Translations under genes and position numbers: made by a program
Shown: piece after piece, positions 1 to 8,566 of the stretch
Layout: each line of letters opens with the position of its first letter
Position numbering within the stretch: position 1 is the first letter of the stretch
Source of the DNA: Nonlabens xiamenensis
GTDB taxonomy: Bacteria > Bacteroidota > Bacteroidia > Flavobacteriales > Flavobacteriaceae
Direction: 5' to 3'
Assembly (NCBI RefSeq): GCF_003865345.1
Contig: NZ_RMVE01000005.1
Location: 330,849-394,848 of the forward strand
DNA: 64,000 bases
The notes under the pieces: model-generated
Seen by the model: the letters and a program-made list of their open reading frames with translations, nothing else
The model's database searches: none
Told to the model about the DNA's origin: nothing

Positions 1-107
1 TTGAAGAAAAGATAGTATTTTTTTGTCCAGTTCCATTCTTGAATGATCTTATTGTTTACATACGACGGTTCGTGCAGCAAGAGTAGCTTTCCCGCATGAA
101 GGGTCAT
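1..107 (-). CDS. Hypothetical protein, 5' end only (runs off the window)
   Basis: An open frame begins with ATG at 107 and stays open to the window edge, giving about 35 residues that start MTLHAGKLLLL. It begins 11 bases after an attC-like repeat (118-249), exactly where a cassette gene would start on the minus strand. I do not recognise the family. The call rests on position and the open frame, so it may be spurious. Confidence 0.35.
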   Translation of the reverse strand, partial: MTLHAGKLLLLHEPSYVNNKIIQEWNWTKKYYLFF

Positions 108-117
108 ATAATAAATT

Positions 118-249
118 CTAACGGTCTCGCGTATGATATGTTGCGATTTAGTTTGCTCTAAGTTAGCAAGAAAGAGGATCCCGATTGAAGTTGTCCGATG
201 ATTTTGTCGAGGGAAAAATTAGTCAGCAATGAATTATATAGGTTGTAGT
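118..249 (-). repeat. attC-like site S0
   Basis: Outer ends are CTAACGG (118) and GGTTGTAG (241-248). The imperfect arms are CGTATGATATGTTGCG (130-145) and AGCAATGAATTATATAGG (225-242). The site starts about 10 bases downstream of the minus-strand stop at 260 and ends just before the next possible start at 107, so it separates two cassettes. The arm sequence matches the other sites of the array, such as 23393-23535. Confidence 0.5.
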
Positions 250-259
250 AAAATGTTTT

Positions 260-769
260 TCATTCCGAAGTCCATTTCCAATTGTCTAATATTAGAGTTA
301 TAATCACATCATTCCACATCTCAAAATTAGTTAGTTTTGGTCTAATCGGGATGATACTTGTTTTTAATAATTCGTCACGTCCTACGATGAACATTCGTGC
401 ATCATAAGTCATAATTTTGTTAAAAGGATTTTTTACGGTCAGCATCATCATCTCGCTTTTTCCATCTTTAACTTCTTGTTTAAAATCAATAGTTATTGTC
501 TTTTCAGGAAATTCTAATTTTTCAACCGTTTTCATAGAAACGATACTGTCATTGTCAATTTCTACTTCAATATTTATTTTCTCGGAAGGAAATATTTGAA
601 GGATGTAATCTTTAACAAAATAGGGCGAATTTGGAATTTCTTGTTGATAGTAATTCTCACTATCTACGGCCAATCTTAAAACAAAAGGTTCTCTATTCGG
701 TTTTTCGTTTTGCGCAAATGTTATTCCGATAGATATCAGAAATATTAAAATGGTTATTTTATTTTTCAC
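260..769 (-). CDS. Hypothetical exported protein
   Basis: The protein has 169 residues with a clear signal peptide (KNKITILIFLISIGITFAQ) followed by a probably beta-rich mature part. The start is GTG at 769; no ATG lies in a better position upstream. The stop lies about 10 bases from attC-like site S0 and the start close to site S1, so it forms a single-gene cassette. I do not recognise the family. It is probably periplasmic or outer-membrane associated. Confidence 0.65.
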   Translation of the reverse strand: MKNKITILIFLISIGITFAQNEKPNREPFVLRLAVDSENYYQQEIPNSPYFVKDYILQIFPSEKINIEVEIDNDSIVSMKTVEKLEFPEKTITIDFKQEVKDGKSEMMMLTVKNPFNKIMTYDARMFIVGRDELLKTSIIPIRPKLTNFEMWNDVIITLILDNWKWTSE

Positions 770-794
770 AATGTTAGTCTGATGGTTTAGAATT

Positions 795-935
795 GTCTAA
801 TGTATGATTTTCTTGCGTGTTTGATCACTAAAGTTATCAAACAAAGCACAGATAGAAAGTCCGCATCCCAATAGCTATAAGGATTTGTAAGTAAGCTAGA
901 ACTAGCAATTAATTTCTATAGTATAGGGCATAGTT
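795..935 (-). repeat. attC-like site S1
   Basis: The arms are TGTATGATTTTCTTGCG (801-817) and AGCAATTAATTTCTATAG (904-921). The loop holds a degenerate copy of the nested palindrome (AGTCCGCATCCCAATAGCTA, from 858) seen more cleanly at 4926, 12633, 13787 and 23463. The right edge abuts the minus-strand stop at 938. Confidence 0.45.
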
Positions 936-937
936 TT

Positions 938-1597
938 TTATTCGTAGTAGAATTTAAATTTCTCAAAAGTTTCTTGCCCTGGAATATTAACTGTCATTAG
1001 ATAATATCCATCTTCTTTTGATAAAATTTGATAAATAAATTTATCTCCTTTTACACTAAAATTTGACCTTGTTTCATTGTCGCTTTCCACAAAGACTAAC
1101 TCAAATTCTGTTTCGTTAATCCATTTATATGTCAGATTTGAAGATGTTTTATTAGGAAATGAGTCCGTCCATTTTCCGTTTTCCATTTTTACTCTTGTTG
1201 TTTCGCCAGTAACTTCATAATAATAAAATTCTTTCTGATTTTTAAATTCCTTAATATGCTTTTTCGAAATTTCAGGTTTTGGCTTTTTCGTTAATCTCGT
1301 TACCGCTTCTTTTGGCTGCTCTAATCTGTCTAATAAATTTCGAAATTCTACACAATTCCTTTGAAGTCTATAATAAACTTTTTGTCCAATTTTTTCGGTT
1401 TGTGATGGCTTAATCTTTCCTAAATATGGATAAAGTTGATTTTTGTATAATGCATTTATTTTCAGTGTATCATTTTTAATTTCCAAATTTTTCAGGTAAT
1501 CACACATGACATAAGAAACAGAATCAATTTCTGTTATTGTTTGTGAAAATGTAATATGGGAAAGTCCCATTAATAATAAGATCAATATTTTTCTCAT
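938..1597 (-). CDS. Hypothetical exported protein
   Basis: The protein has 219 residues. I chose the ATG at 1597 because the sequence then opens with a good signal peptide (MRKILILLLMGLSHITFSQ); the frame extends upstream without a better start. The mature part is Lys/Glu-rich, with a run of beta-strand-like segments near the end (about 150-215) that resembles small periplasmic lipocalin-like folds, but no named family is recognisable. It sits between attC-like site S1 and mobile-element debris at 1690-2201. Confidence 0.6.
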   Translation of the reverse strand: MRKILILLLMGLSHITFSQTITEIDSVSYVMCDYLKNLEIKNDTLKINALYKNQLYPYLGKIKPSQTEKIGQKVYYRLQRNCVEFRNLLDRLEQPKEAVTRLTKKPKPEISKKHIKEFKNQKEFYYYEVTGETTRVKMENGKWTDSFPNKTSSNLTYKWINETEFELVFVESDNETRSNFSVKGDKFIYQILSKEDGYYLMTVNIPGQETFEKFKFYYE

Positions 1598-1689
1598 TTC
1601 GTTTATATTATGCTCAAGGCCTAGGTTATGGTTTAACTGCATGGAAAATACACCCAAAATTTTGAAGCTACAACTGCAGCCAGTGCCTT

Positions 1690-1965
1690 ACCCTGGTTTT
1701 CTAAATTACTGTTGTTACCATCTAGGGAATCGCATCCTTTTGGCAACAGCCAACTCATGCAGCGCATCCTAGCCCTTGTTATCAGCTGTTAGGTCCACAA
1801 CGATATTCATTACCTCCTTTCGAATGCTGATACATCTACGAAGGAGTATAGGATGCTGCAGCTGTTTAAAAACTAGAGCTTTATTCGCTGCAAAGGTGGA
1901 TTTGGTTGAATCGGCTTGTTTTATTCGCCTCGAGGTTCAACAATAACGCTGCTCAAATAAAACCA
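1690..1965. repeat. Diverged copy of repeat R2
   Basis: Stretches here match the two clearer R2 copies at 7290-7615 and 19410-19735. Examples are TCGGCTTGTTTTATTCGCCT against TCGGCTCGTTTTGTTCGCTT, followed by an ACGCTGC block. No intact frame is visible. With 1966-2221 it fills a gene-free gap of about 620 bases made of element remnants. Confidence 0.35.
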
Positions 1966-2074
1966 AAACCTGATACAAGAAAAACGTGGGTAACTCAACT
2001 TAGAATTAGATGACATCTTATAGCAAGTGGGCAGGTTTTCAACTCATAATCATACAGATGCTGGTGAACCTTTA

Positions 2075-2201
2075 CTGAGGTGTTTCGCGAATAGTATGCT
2101 GAGCGAATTGTAAAACATTGAAACACTAAAAATAAAACCTTTTGAGATCATTAAAATATAACCAGTAAATTTTTGAGCTCTAAAAGGGCTATTCATAGGG
2201 G
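2075..2201 (+). mobile_element. IS110-family remnant F, right end only (type 1)
   Basis: The block from CTGAGGTGTTTC to AGGGCTATTCATAGG matches the right-hand end of copy B (about 10318-10441), with the shared parts TGCTGAGCGA, AACAC, GAGAT.ATTAAAATAT and AGGGCT. It is followed by GACGTTATTGTCGCC, resembling the TTGTTGTGC half of an attC-like site, next to the stop of the cytochrome c peroxidase gene. Confidence 0.45.
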
Positions 2202-2221
2202 ACGTTATTGTCGCCAGTTCT

Positions 2222-3394
2222 TTATTCAAATGGGTCGCTCCATTTTTCCTCAGAACTTAAGCTCATATCTGTCAGCGTTTTTAGAAAGGCTACTAACGCT
2301 GCTTTTTCGGCAGCTGAGAAATTCAGTTGTACAGGATTTCCATTGTCATCTGTTAACGCTGGTGATAGAGTAGGGTGAGCTTGAATTCCACTATTGTAAT
2401 GCTCCACGACTTCATCTAAAGTTGCAAATCTGCCATCGTGCATATAAGGTGCTGTGAGTTCAATGTTTCGCAAGGTTGTGGTTTTGAAGCGACTTTCAAA
2501 GATTGGGTTATTGAAAACTGCTCCTGCACCTTCGTCTGTTGTTGCTAGATCAAGGCCATTGTTTTGTGGGCCCGGATTTGCACTCACAAAAGCTTCTGTC
2601 GTATGGCATCCAAAACACGCTCCACCACCATTTGGGATGGTTTGAAAAAATAAATTTTTTCCTAAATTTTCTTCATTCGTGAAGTTTGGGAAATTAGCTC
2701 CAGGTGAAGCAGATAAAGCTCTTCCTTCATCGTATCTACTCGAATAACTGACAATACTCCTTACGAATTGGGATAAAGCTCTTGAGATTCTATCACTGTT
2801 AATATCTTGTGACCCAAATGCGTTTTCAAATAATGCGGGATAAAAATCCTTCTCTTGTACTGCACTTACTACTTGTTCTAAAGTCATTCCCATTTCTACC
2901 GGGTCTTGAAAAGGTTGTAGAACTTGTTCTTCTAAAGTACTTGCTCTTTCGTCCCAAAAAAAACGACCTCGTTGATAAAACCTCGAATTTATCAAAGTCA
3001 TTGAATGGCGTCCTGTAAGCCCACCATCAAAGCCAACACTCAAGATAGCTTCATCTGAAAAACCTTTGTCCTGTTTATGGCAGGAAGCACAAGCTATAGT
3101 ACCGTTGGCACTTAAACCTTTATCATAAAACAGTACTCGACCTAAAGTTGCACCTTCATTGGTGATAGGATTGTCGCTTGGCGAATTGTCTAATCCATTA
3201 ATAGATGTTGGTAAAGGTTGTCCAGGCACATCAGTAGTAAAATGACTTGGTAAGTTTAAATTAATGTAATCGAACGGCTCTTCTGTAAGATTAATAACAT
3301 TATTTTCAATCGGACCATAGCTTTCATCATCGCTACAAGCAACTAATCCATAAAATAGAATAAAAGAAATAATGATAAAGGTTGGTTTAATCAT
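2222..3394 (-). CDS. Di-haem cytochrome c peroxidase / MauG family lipoprotein
   Basis: The protein has 390 residues. A lipoprotein signal ends at Cys20 (YGLVACSDD). Two c-type haem sites are visible: CASCH at 102-106 and CFGCH at 260-264, the spacing usual for bacterial di-haem cytochrome c peroxidases. Such enzymes reduce hydrogen peroxide in the periplasm with electrons from small cytochromes; the MauG branch instead oxidises proteins. The segment PYMHDGRFATLDEVVEHYN is typical of the C-terminal domain. It lies in the array with IS110 debris downstream, which is unusual for a respiratory enzyme. Family call is firm, substrate open. Confidence 0.9.
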   Translation of the reverse strand: MIKPTFIIISFILFYGLVACSDDESYGPIENNVINLTEEPFDYINLNLPSHFTTDVPGQPLPTSINGLDNSPSDNPITNEGATLGRVLFYDKGLSANGTIACASCHKQDKGFSDEAILSVGFDGGLTGRHSMTLINSRFYQRGRFFWDERASTLEEQVLQPFQDPVEMGMTLEQVVSAVQEKDFYPALFENAFGSQDINSDRISRALSQFVRSIVSYSSRYDEGRALSASPGANFPNFTNEENLGKNLFFQTIPNGGGACFGCHTTEAFVSANPGPQNNGLDLATTDEGAGAVFNNPIFESRFKTTTLRNIELTAPYMHDGRFATLDEVVEHYNSGIQAHPTLSPALTDDNGNPVQLNFSAAEKAALVAFLKTLTDMSLSSEEKWSDPFE

Positions 3395-3509
3395 AATTAA
3401 TTAGGTTGAATTTCAATTTTAGACTTAGCGTATTGTTATAGGTTTAATTTGGGATGAATTATCTACAATCGTTTAGTTTAAAATGCGTTTTAATTTTTTT
3501 TACCTACTG

Positions 3510-3917
3510 TTATTCAGATTTTTTTATCGTTTCAATTTTCTTCTTTACCCTTGACAACCATTTTGCTCTAACTGGATTACTAATAAGTTGCGCCTCAACA
3601 TAGGCTTGTGCATTATCAAGCTCAATTAACGGAAATACTTCTTCTTCCGAATCAATTAAAAGGGGTAACAATTCTATCCATATATCTGTTCTATTCACCT
3701 CATGACCGACCTCTTTAATTTTCATTAGTTCACTTGATGTTAACCTTACTTCTGGATTTGCATCAACACACCAGTCGCTTATAAACTCTAGGGCTAAACT
3801 ATATTCTCCCACCTGAACATATTGCATTGAATCTTCTATCAATGGCAGTTTAGGTTTCAATACTTGACAAAGATTTTGAAACAGTAATTCCATTTTTCGA
3901 TGTTCATTCAATATCAT
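3510..3917 (-). CDS. Hypothetical helical protein
   Basis: The protein has 135 residues, is mostly alpha-helical and acidic, with no signal peptide or membrane segment. A segment near residues 45-65 (EFISDWCVDANPEVRLTSS) recalls small immunity-like or HEAT-like proteins of Bacteroidota, but I cannot assign a family. The start is ATG at 3917; an internal ATG at 3893 is possible. A compact attC-like site lies immediately upstream. Confidence 0.55.
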   Translation of the reverse strand: MILNEHRKMELLFQNLCQVLKPKLPLIEDSMQYVQVGEYSLALEFISDWCVDANPEVRLTSSELMKIKEVGHEVNRTDIWIELLPLLIDSEEEVFPLIELDNAQAYVEAQLISNPVRAKWLSRVKKKIETIKKSE

Positions 3918-3933
3918 TGCTCATTAATTTTGT

Positions 3934-3990
3934 CCAATCGTTCAGCTAAAAAGCGTTGGCGTCCCCAAGGGCAGCTATGATTTTTTGGCT
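3934..3990 (-). repeat. Compact attC-like site S3 (weak)
   Basis: The site is CCAATCGTTCAGCTAAAAAG followed by a central GTCCCCAAGGGCAGCTATGA. The centre resembles TCCCGCAGGG of the compact sites at 6744 and 16654. It overlaps the minus-strand stop at 3975. The outer arms pair poorly, so this is the least certain site. Confidence 0.3.
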
Positions 3991-4778
3991 CTTGTAGTGC
4001 TTTCTTCTTCTTTTGTTTTGTAATCCTCTGGATTGACTTCTATCTTTTCAAATTCTCCAGAGTCGATTAATATTTGATCTATTTTTTTAATGTCAGTCTG
4101 ATTTTGTTTTCCAAGAATGAAAATCATATCCCAAATGTCTTTGGTAATTGTCGTTTTACCATTTGAAGACTTCAGATGAAGCCAAACCTCTTCATTCATC
4201 CAAACATCAGGTAGACCATTATATGAAAATCCGTTCCTAGATAACAAGTCAAGTAATTTTTCAATGAATCTGTCCGCATCTCCGATTTTGACAAATTCAA
4301 TGAGTTGTTCACTTGAGTTATAAGCAGGTCTTAATTTGTAGCTATAATTCAGCCTTTTTCGATTACCCTTCTTGTCAAGAAGCTCAAGTTTAAAATCGTT
4401 TGCTAAACATTCAAAAGTTTCATCTTTGAAGAAGAAGATATAGTGTCTTTTTCCTTCTAGTTCTTTGTTTACTATTGTTACTGGTTCTGGGAAATTTCTG
4501 TTCAGTCCACTTTTAATTTCGTAGAATTCTCCCCAAGGCAATTCTTTTGGATTTGTCCGATATTGGCCGGTATAGTATCCTTCATCATTGCAATGATTGA
4601 GTGAATACATTGAACAGTTTTGAAATGTAATCTTGGCTTTATCTCCTTCTTCAAAATGATCAAATAGTAAGTGATTGACAAATATTTCAATGGTCAGGTT
4701 ATCTTCATCAATTTCTAACTGAACGTCTGGTGATACAGGGTCAGCATTCCAATCACTTGTAATTTTAAAATAGTCCAT
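3975..4778 (-). CDS. Hypothetical protein
   Basis: The protein has 267 residues, appears soluble and acidic, and has no signal peptide, opening MDYFKITSDWNADPVSPDVQ. The first half looks beta-rich, the second half helical with a charged tail (TKEEESTTRAKKS). It recalls single cassette genes of unknown function; I do not recognise the family. It sits between attC-like sites S3 and S4. Confidence 0.6.
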   Translation of the reverse strand: MDYFKITSDWNADPVSPDVQLEIDEDNLTIEIFVNHLLFDHFEEGDKAKITFQNCSMYSLNHCNDEGYYTGQYRTNPKELPWGEFYEIKSGLNRNFPEPVTIVNKELEGKRHYIFFFKDETFECLANDFKLELLDKKGNRKRLNYSYKLRPAYNSSEQLIEFVKIGDADRFIEKLLDLLSRNGFSYNGLPDVWMNEEVWLHLKSSNGKTTITKDIWDMIFILGKQNQTDIKKIDQILIDSGEFEKIEVNPEDYKTKEEESTTRAKKS

Positions 4779-4850
4779 CCTCCTTTTAGATTACTTTTTG
4801 ATTTTAAATATGTCAGATAACCATTTCAATTTCGAGATTCTTTTAGTGAA

Positions 4851-5475
4851 GCACAAGGTCTCCGGCTATGAGTAGTTACGTGGTTTGGCACTTATCCACC
4901 TCCGCCGCGGAACACACCAAATTGAAAATCCGCGTCGCGATAGCTATCGGGATTCGTAAGTAGGTGAGAACGGCGCCATTACTTAACGCATCTATGTAAA
5001 AACTGCTTGTCTAGCATCTTTAGGATATACTAAAATCAAAAGATATTAAATTCGAACAAACTGCTATTGCTAAGTTATTTATTGGTATTGACATACACAA
5101 GCGAGGTTGGAAGGTTCATTGTGCTACTGATTGATCAGGAGGTAAGTCTTTTTCAATGCCTCCAGACCCGTAGCAACTTTGTTCTTATGTAGCGAAGCAC
5201 TATTTAGGTTATAAGGTCACCGCGGCTTATGAGGCTGGTTGCTGTGGATATTGCGCTCATCGTTGTTTTAAGGGTTATGGATGGGAGTCATTGGTTGTTA
5301 ACCCCTCAGATATTTTTAGGAAGGGTTATAATTGTTGACAGAAACATAAAGAAAGTTTTGCCAACATTTAAACACCTCAAAAACAATAGTATGAGTTGAT
5401 TAAAAATTAAAACAGTAAAGTTAAAGAATTGGACTAGGGCTTTTGATAGGAGCCATTGTTGTGCTTAGTATTATT
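4851..5475 (-). repeat. attC-like site S4, interrupted by IS110 remnant A
   Basis: The left part begins GCACAAGGTCTCCGGCTATG (4851) with arm GGCTATGAGTAGTTACG. A nested palindrome follows (ATCCGCGTCGCGATAGCTAT, 4928-4947) and the right arm is GGCGCCATTACTTAACGC (4972-4989). The remaining half, CCATTGTTGTGC, resumes at 5453. Joined, these restore a site like the uninterrupted ones at 18631 and 23393. The right edge lies at the stop of the hydrolase gene at 5474. Confidence 0.55.
4990..5452 (+). mobile_element. IS110-family remnant A (decayed N-terminal transposase)
   Basis: Translation from about 5070 gives FIGIDIHKRGWKVHCATD, the N-terminal DEDD-transposase motif of IS110-family elements. 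It then reads AAYEAGCCGYCAHRCFKGYG and WESLVVNPSDI, also typical. In-frame stops occur (after CATD and near 5332), so it is a pseudogene. The catalytic middle and the C-terminus are missing. It lies inside attC-like site S4. Confidence 0.65.
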
Positions 5476-6667
5476 ACTTGCCATATGGTATAAAATTCTC
5501 CCAATACCAAGGCATCCATTTATCACTCATTGAAATTTCTAGTAGTTCTTTAAAAATACTTTCTCCATTAGAACTATTAGACATTATCACAATTCCTAGA
5601 TTTTGCGAAGGATAAAATATAGTGTAATGTTCCCAACCTTGAATATGACCTTCTTTAAAAATTGCTTTGCCGAAAGGTGTTTTGTAGGTACCAAAACCTA
5701 ATGCATAGCTTAATTCTATATCATCATTATCTGTAGTTTTTACCAGTCTGTTTTTACCAAACTGTTGCTTAGAATCAATTCTTATTTGCGGTTTGAAAAA
5801 TTCTTCATATAAATTCCCGCTCAAGCCTTTTTGGGCTAACATCGCTTGGATGAATTTTACATAATCTTCAGGTGTGGTGTCCATACTGCCTGCAGCATAT
5901 TCTTTATTCCTTTTTCTTCTTTTTATTGTTTTTCTTTTTTTGTAATGTCCAACGGCAAAGTTTGTATCAAATCTTTCTTGCCAAAGAAAACTAGTCATAT
6001 TCATTTCATACGGTTTGAATACATATTCTTGCGCGAGTTCTTCCAGCCCTTTTTTAGTTATTTGTTCAACAACAAACTGCAACAATTGAATACCCTCTCC
6101 AGAATAACTATAAAAAGTTCCAGGTTCAAATGCTATTTCTAGTGGTTTTTCCATATTAATACCAGATTTTCCAATATATCTCCAATTTGGAAATCCAGTT
6201 GTATGAGATAAACACATTCTCGCTGTGATCTTCTCATATCTTTTGTCGGTTTTTAAGTCCTTATAGTTTTCATAATCGTGTTGGAATTCATAAGAATATA
6301 TGGGATTTTCAAGATATGCCACTAAAGGTTTGTCTAGATCAATCTTTTCTTCCTCAACTAATTTCATTACAATAAATGCAAAAACAGGTTTACAAAGAGA
6401 AGCTGCATAAAAGTTATTTGAGGTTTCAAGAGATTGTTTCTCTTTAAGGTTTTTAGAGCCATAGGCCTTTTGAAATAATACGCTGTCCTGAGTAACTACA
6501 GATACCGTAAGTCCGTGAACATTTCCCGATTCCATCAAACGCTTAATATCATTATCTAGAGCTACTGTAGATATTGTAGAATTATCAATTCTTGTAATGG
6601 ATTGAGAGTAAGTTTTTAGATGTATAACAATAAATAATAACGAAATGAAATATTGTGGTTTGCCCAT
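5474..6667 (-). CDS. Serine hydrolase, beta-lactamase/penicillin-binding fold
   Basis: The protein has 397 residues with a signal-like N-terminus (YFISLLFIVIHLKTYSQ). The nucleophile motif SxxK is visible as SLCK at 90-93, and the second motif YxN appears as YSG at 188-190, as in esterases and DD-peptidase-like members of the class C family (COG1680). The C-terminal EGHIQGWEHY holds the third-motif region. Periplasmic hydrolysis of an ester or peptide is likely; true beta-lactamase activity is uncertain. It is a single-gene cassette between sites S4 and S5. Confidence 0.85.
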   Translation of the reverse strand: MGKPQYFISLLFIVIHLKTYSQSITRIDNSTISTVALDNDIKRLMESGNVHGLTVSVVTQDSVLFQKAYGSKNLKEKQSLETSNNFYAASLCKPVFAFIVMKLVEEEKIDLDKPLVAYLENPIYSYEFQHDYENYKDLKTDKRYEKITARMCLSHTTGFPNWRYIGKSGINMEKPLEIAFEPGTFYSYSGEGIQLLQFVVEQITKKGLEELAQEYVFKPYEMNMTSFLWQERFDTNFAVGHYKKRKTIKRRKRNKEYAAGSMDTTPEDYVKFIQAMLAQKGLSGNLYEEFFKPQIRIDSKQQFGKNRLVKTTDNDDIELSYALGFGTYKTPFGKAIFKEGHIQGWEHYTIFYPSQNLGIVIMSNSSNGESIFKELLEISMSDKWMPWYWENFIPYGK

Positions 6668-6743
6668 TTTAAAGATGATTTGAATTCCCTTTATTTAATA
6701 GACGTATAATTTTGTCATATGGTTGCCTGAGTTTTTCAAATGC

Positions 6744-6806
6744 ACCACAACGTTTTGGCTATGCGCGGTGTCCCGCAGGGGATTGCGTATAGGTGTTGTT
6801 GTGGCT
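6744..6806 (-). repeat. Compact attC-like site S5
   Basis: A 63-bp imperfect hairpin with outer ends CCACAACG and TTGTTGTGG. The inner arms GGCTATGCGC and GCGTATAGG flank the centre TCCCGCAGGGG. The same central block occurs in the compact site at 16654-16721. Length and form are close to a classical short attC. Confidence 0.6.
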
Positions 6807-6948
6807 AGTTTATTATTTCAATTTTCATTGTTTCTGTTGGTTCCATATTTCTGTCAGGAACATTAATTGGAAGTAATGTCTTATCAGTTATCAAGTACTT
6901 GTCCGTCAAAATTCCTTCTGTCTTTTCATCGGACACGTTATTCTACGT
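6805..6948 (-). pseudogene. 3' fragment of an unknown gene
   Basis: An open frame without a start encodes about 45 residues, NVSDEKTEGILTDKYLITDK then LLPINVPDRNMEPTETMKI, ending at a TAG at 6805-6807 that overlaps the outer end of site S5. The 5' part is missing and a stop lies just upstream. It is probably the end of a cassette gene truncated by deletion, placing the old stop directly against the recombination site as in intact cassettes. Confidence 0.4.
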
Positions 6949-6961
6949 AGTTTTTATTCAC

Positions 6962-7186
6962 CTAAATCATATTTGAAATTTGAATTATCATCAAAATGCC
7001 GTAAATTATTGATATTATAATTATTCCTTTTTTTATTGTTTTTCCGTGTTCATTTGACCAATTCACGTATTTAGTTTTTTTAGATTCAGATACTTTCCAT
7101 TTTCCATCTGCATATTTAAATCCTAAATATATAATTACCGCAAAAAAGGTAATTCCGATAATTGAAGTCAAAAGACTTGGTTCCAT
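6962..7186 (-). CDS. Small membrane protein with two TM segments
   Basis: The protein has 74 residues. Two hydrophobic helices are visible, at about 5-24 (LLTSIIGITFFAVIIYLGFK) and about 53-72 (KGIIIISIIYGILMIIQIS), joined by a basic linker. Its function is unknown. It is a single short cassette gene between the fragment at 6805 and repeat R2; such small membrane proteins are frequent in integron cassettes, but no toxin family is recognisable. Confidence 0.6.
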   Translation of the reverse strand: MEPSLLTSIIGITFFAVIIYLGFKYADGKWKVSESKKTKYVNWSNEHGKTIKKGIIIISIIYGILMIIQISNMI

Positions 7187-7289
7187 ATGTTATTCTTAAT
7201 TATTAGTTTATAGTCTGAAATTTCAATTCTTTTTTCCAATTCAAAGTATGTAATTCCGTTCAGTGGTTGCTCAAATTGCGTAGAACAGT

Positions 7290-7615
7290 CCATGCTAAGA
7301 TAGCGTTGCGGTGAAAATCCACTAGGATTTTCGCCCATGACCAAGCCTTTGCTGGCAAGATAGGAATTTTCAGTAGAAAATTCCGCAGCAATGAATCATA
7401 GCCCTTATCACCATTTGTAACGCCCGCCATGATATTCAGGATGTCTTTTTGGCCGCCGCGTACTCTTCACATGAGTTGACAGATTTGCTGCCAACTTCAA
7501 AGTCCGCAGTTGCATAAACACTGGAGTAGATACATTCGCTATAAACGTTTAATTGTTTGTCTCGGCTCGTTTTGTTCGCTTACTGATTAGCGGGTTTACA
7601 AATGGCGCTGCAACT
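7290..7615. repeat. Repeat R2, copy 2 (contains an attC-like stem)
   Basis: It matches 19410-19735 over about 320 bases. The first half is an imperfect stem: GCTAAGATAGCGTTGCGG against CAATGAATCATAGCCC, with a nested palindrome GAAAATCC..GGATTTTC. The second half reads on the minus strand as ANKTSRDKQLNVYSE and then VNSCEEYAAAKKTS, conserved between both copies with the same stop, which hints at former coding. I cannot name the element. Confidence 0.5.
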
Positions 7616-7745
7616 GTTTTCCGCTACTCAACCTGCTCAAGAGTTGATTTGGAGAAGGGTGGGGTAGGAGAGAGTACTTAAAAAATATTTCCAGCTTAAA
7701 ATCGGCGTAAAAGTTCAAATCTCTGAAGTAATAGGGTTATGGATG

Positions 7746-8005
7746 GTAACGTGATTGTACAAGAAAAGTTGCGTGTTTGTGTGCGAGGATTTTCCGAAGT
7801 AAAATCAAAAGCTAGCAAACAAGCAACTAACTTTGGTTTAGCTTAAACTAGCAATTTTTTTATATGCTGTTAGTACCAGTTTTTTAATTTTTAATTTTTT
7901 GTAAATAAGCCAAATGAAAAGATTTGGCGGACTTTATCAATATACTCAAACCTTTCGGTAAAGCACTTACTAGCTATGTTTTATTTACCGTGTTGTGAGC
8001 TGGTA
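7746..8005 (-). repeat. attC-like site S7, possibly two sites in tandem
   Basis: The first unit has TAACGTGATTGTACAAG with AAAGTTGCG on the left and AGCAATTTTTTTATATGC with TGTTAG on the right (about 7747-7877). A second right-hand half follows (about 7880-8005): an AT-rich block, the palindrome CCAAATGAAAAGATTTGG, and GTGTTGTGAGC at the end, abutting the stop at 8010. It may be a cassette junction whose gene has been lost. Confidence 0.4.
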
Positions 8006-8009
8006 TTAT

Positions 8010-8546
8010 CTATTTGTTATACATCAAAGCTGAAATTTGTTCTCCCTTTTCATTGAAAACTTTTGCTCGTGTTCCATTCACTCTATCATTTTTCGTCACA
8101 TAAATCACAATATTACTTTTAGCGTCTACAAATTTATAAGCTGGTTCTTTCAAATTTTTAACTGTAAAAATTGAATCCGTAGTGCTTATCAATTCAGCTA
8201 TTCCATCTTTTTCAAATTCTTTTTTCCAATTGATTAGTTGAGTGTATGAATATTCAATTTCGTTATCAGCTATTTTCTTAACATATATTCCATTTGTTTT
8301 CGTTTTTCCATTATCTGTTTTTAATCCCCCAGTAAACAATTGTCTTTCTCCAAGTTTTTGTTGGTTAAAAATCAGAGTTGAATCAATATTAGTCTCTATG
8401 ATTTCTCTTATTATTTTTGTAGCATACTTGGAAGTATCATTTTCAGATGCGGTCGATTTCTTTTCTATTTTAGATGTCCAAGAACATCCGAAAAGAGTAA
8501 TTCCAACTATTAATATCAGTATTTTAATTTTTTTCAGCTTGTTCAC
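8010..8546 (-). CDS. Hypothetical lipoprotein
   Basis: The protein has 178 residues. The signal KIKILILIVGITLFGCSW carries a lipobox with Cys21, so it should be lipid-anchored. The start is GTG at 8546; no ATG is available in frame upstream. The mature part contains short repeats of KNLKEPAYKFVDAKSN type but no recognisable domain. It is separated from the upstream TPR gene by only 17 bases, which retain a minimal CAACGTGTTGTGG core. Confidence 0.6.
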   Translation of the reverse strand: MNKLKKIKILILIVGITLFGCSWTSKIEKKSTASENDTSKYATKIIREIIETNIDSTLIFNQQKLGERQLFTGGLKTDNGKTKTNGIYVKKIADNEIEYSYTQLINWKKEFEKDGIAELISTTDSIFTVKNLKEPAYKFVDAKSNIVIYVTKNDRVNGTRAKVFNEKGEQISALMYNK

Positions 8547-8548
8547 AA

Positions 8549-8566
8549 TGCAACGTGTTGTGGTTA
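8549..8566 (-). repeat. Collapsed attC-like core S8
   Basis: The sequence TGCAACGTGTTGTGGTTA joins the two outer ends seen in other sites (CAACG and TTGTGG) with no stem or loop between them. It lies exactly between two cassette genes (starts at 8546, stops at 8564). It looks like a site from which the whole hairpin was deleted. Confidence 0.4.
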
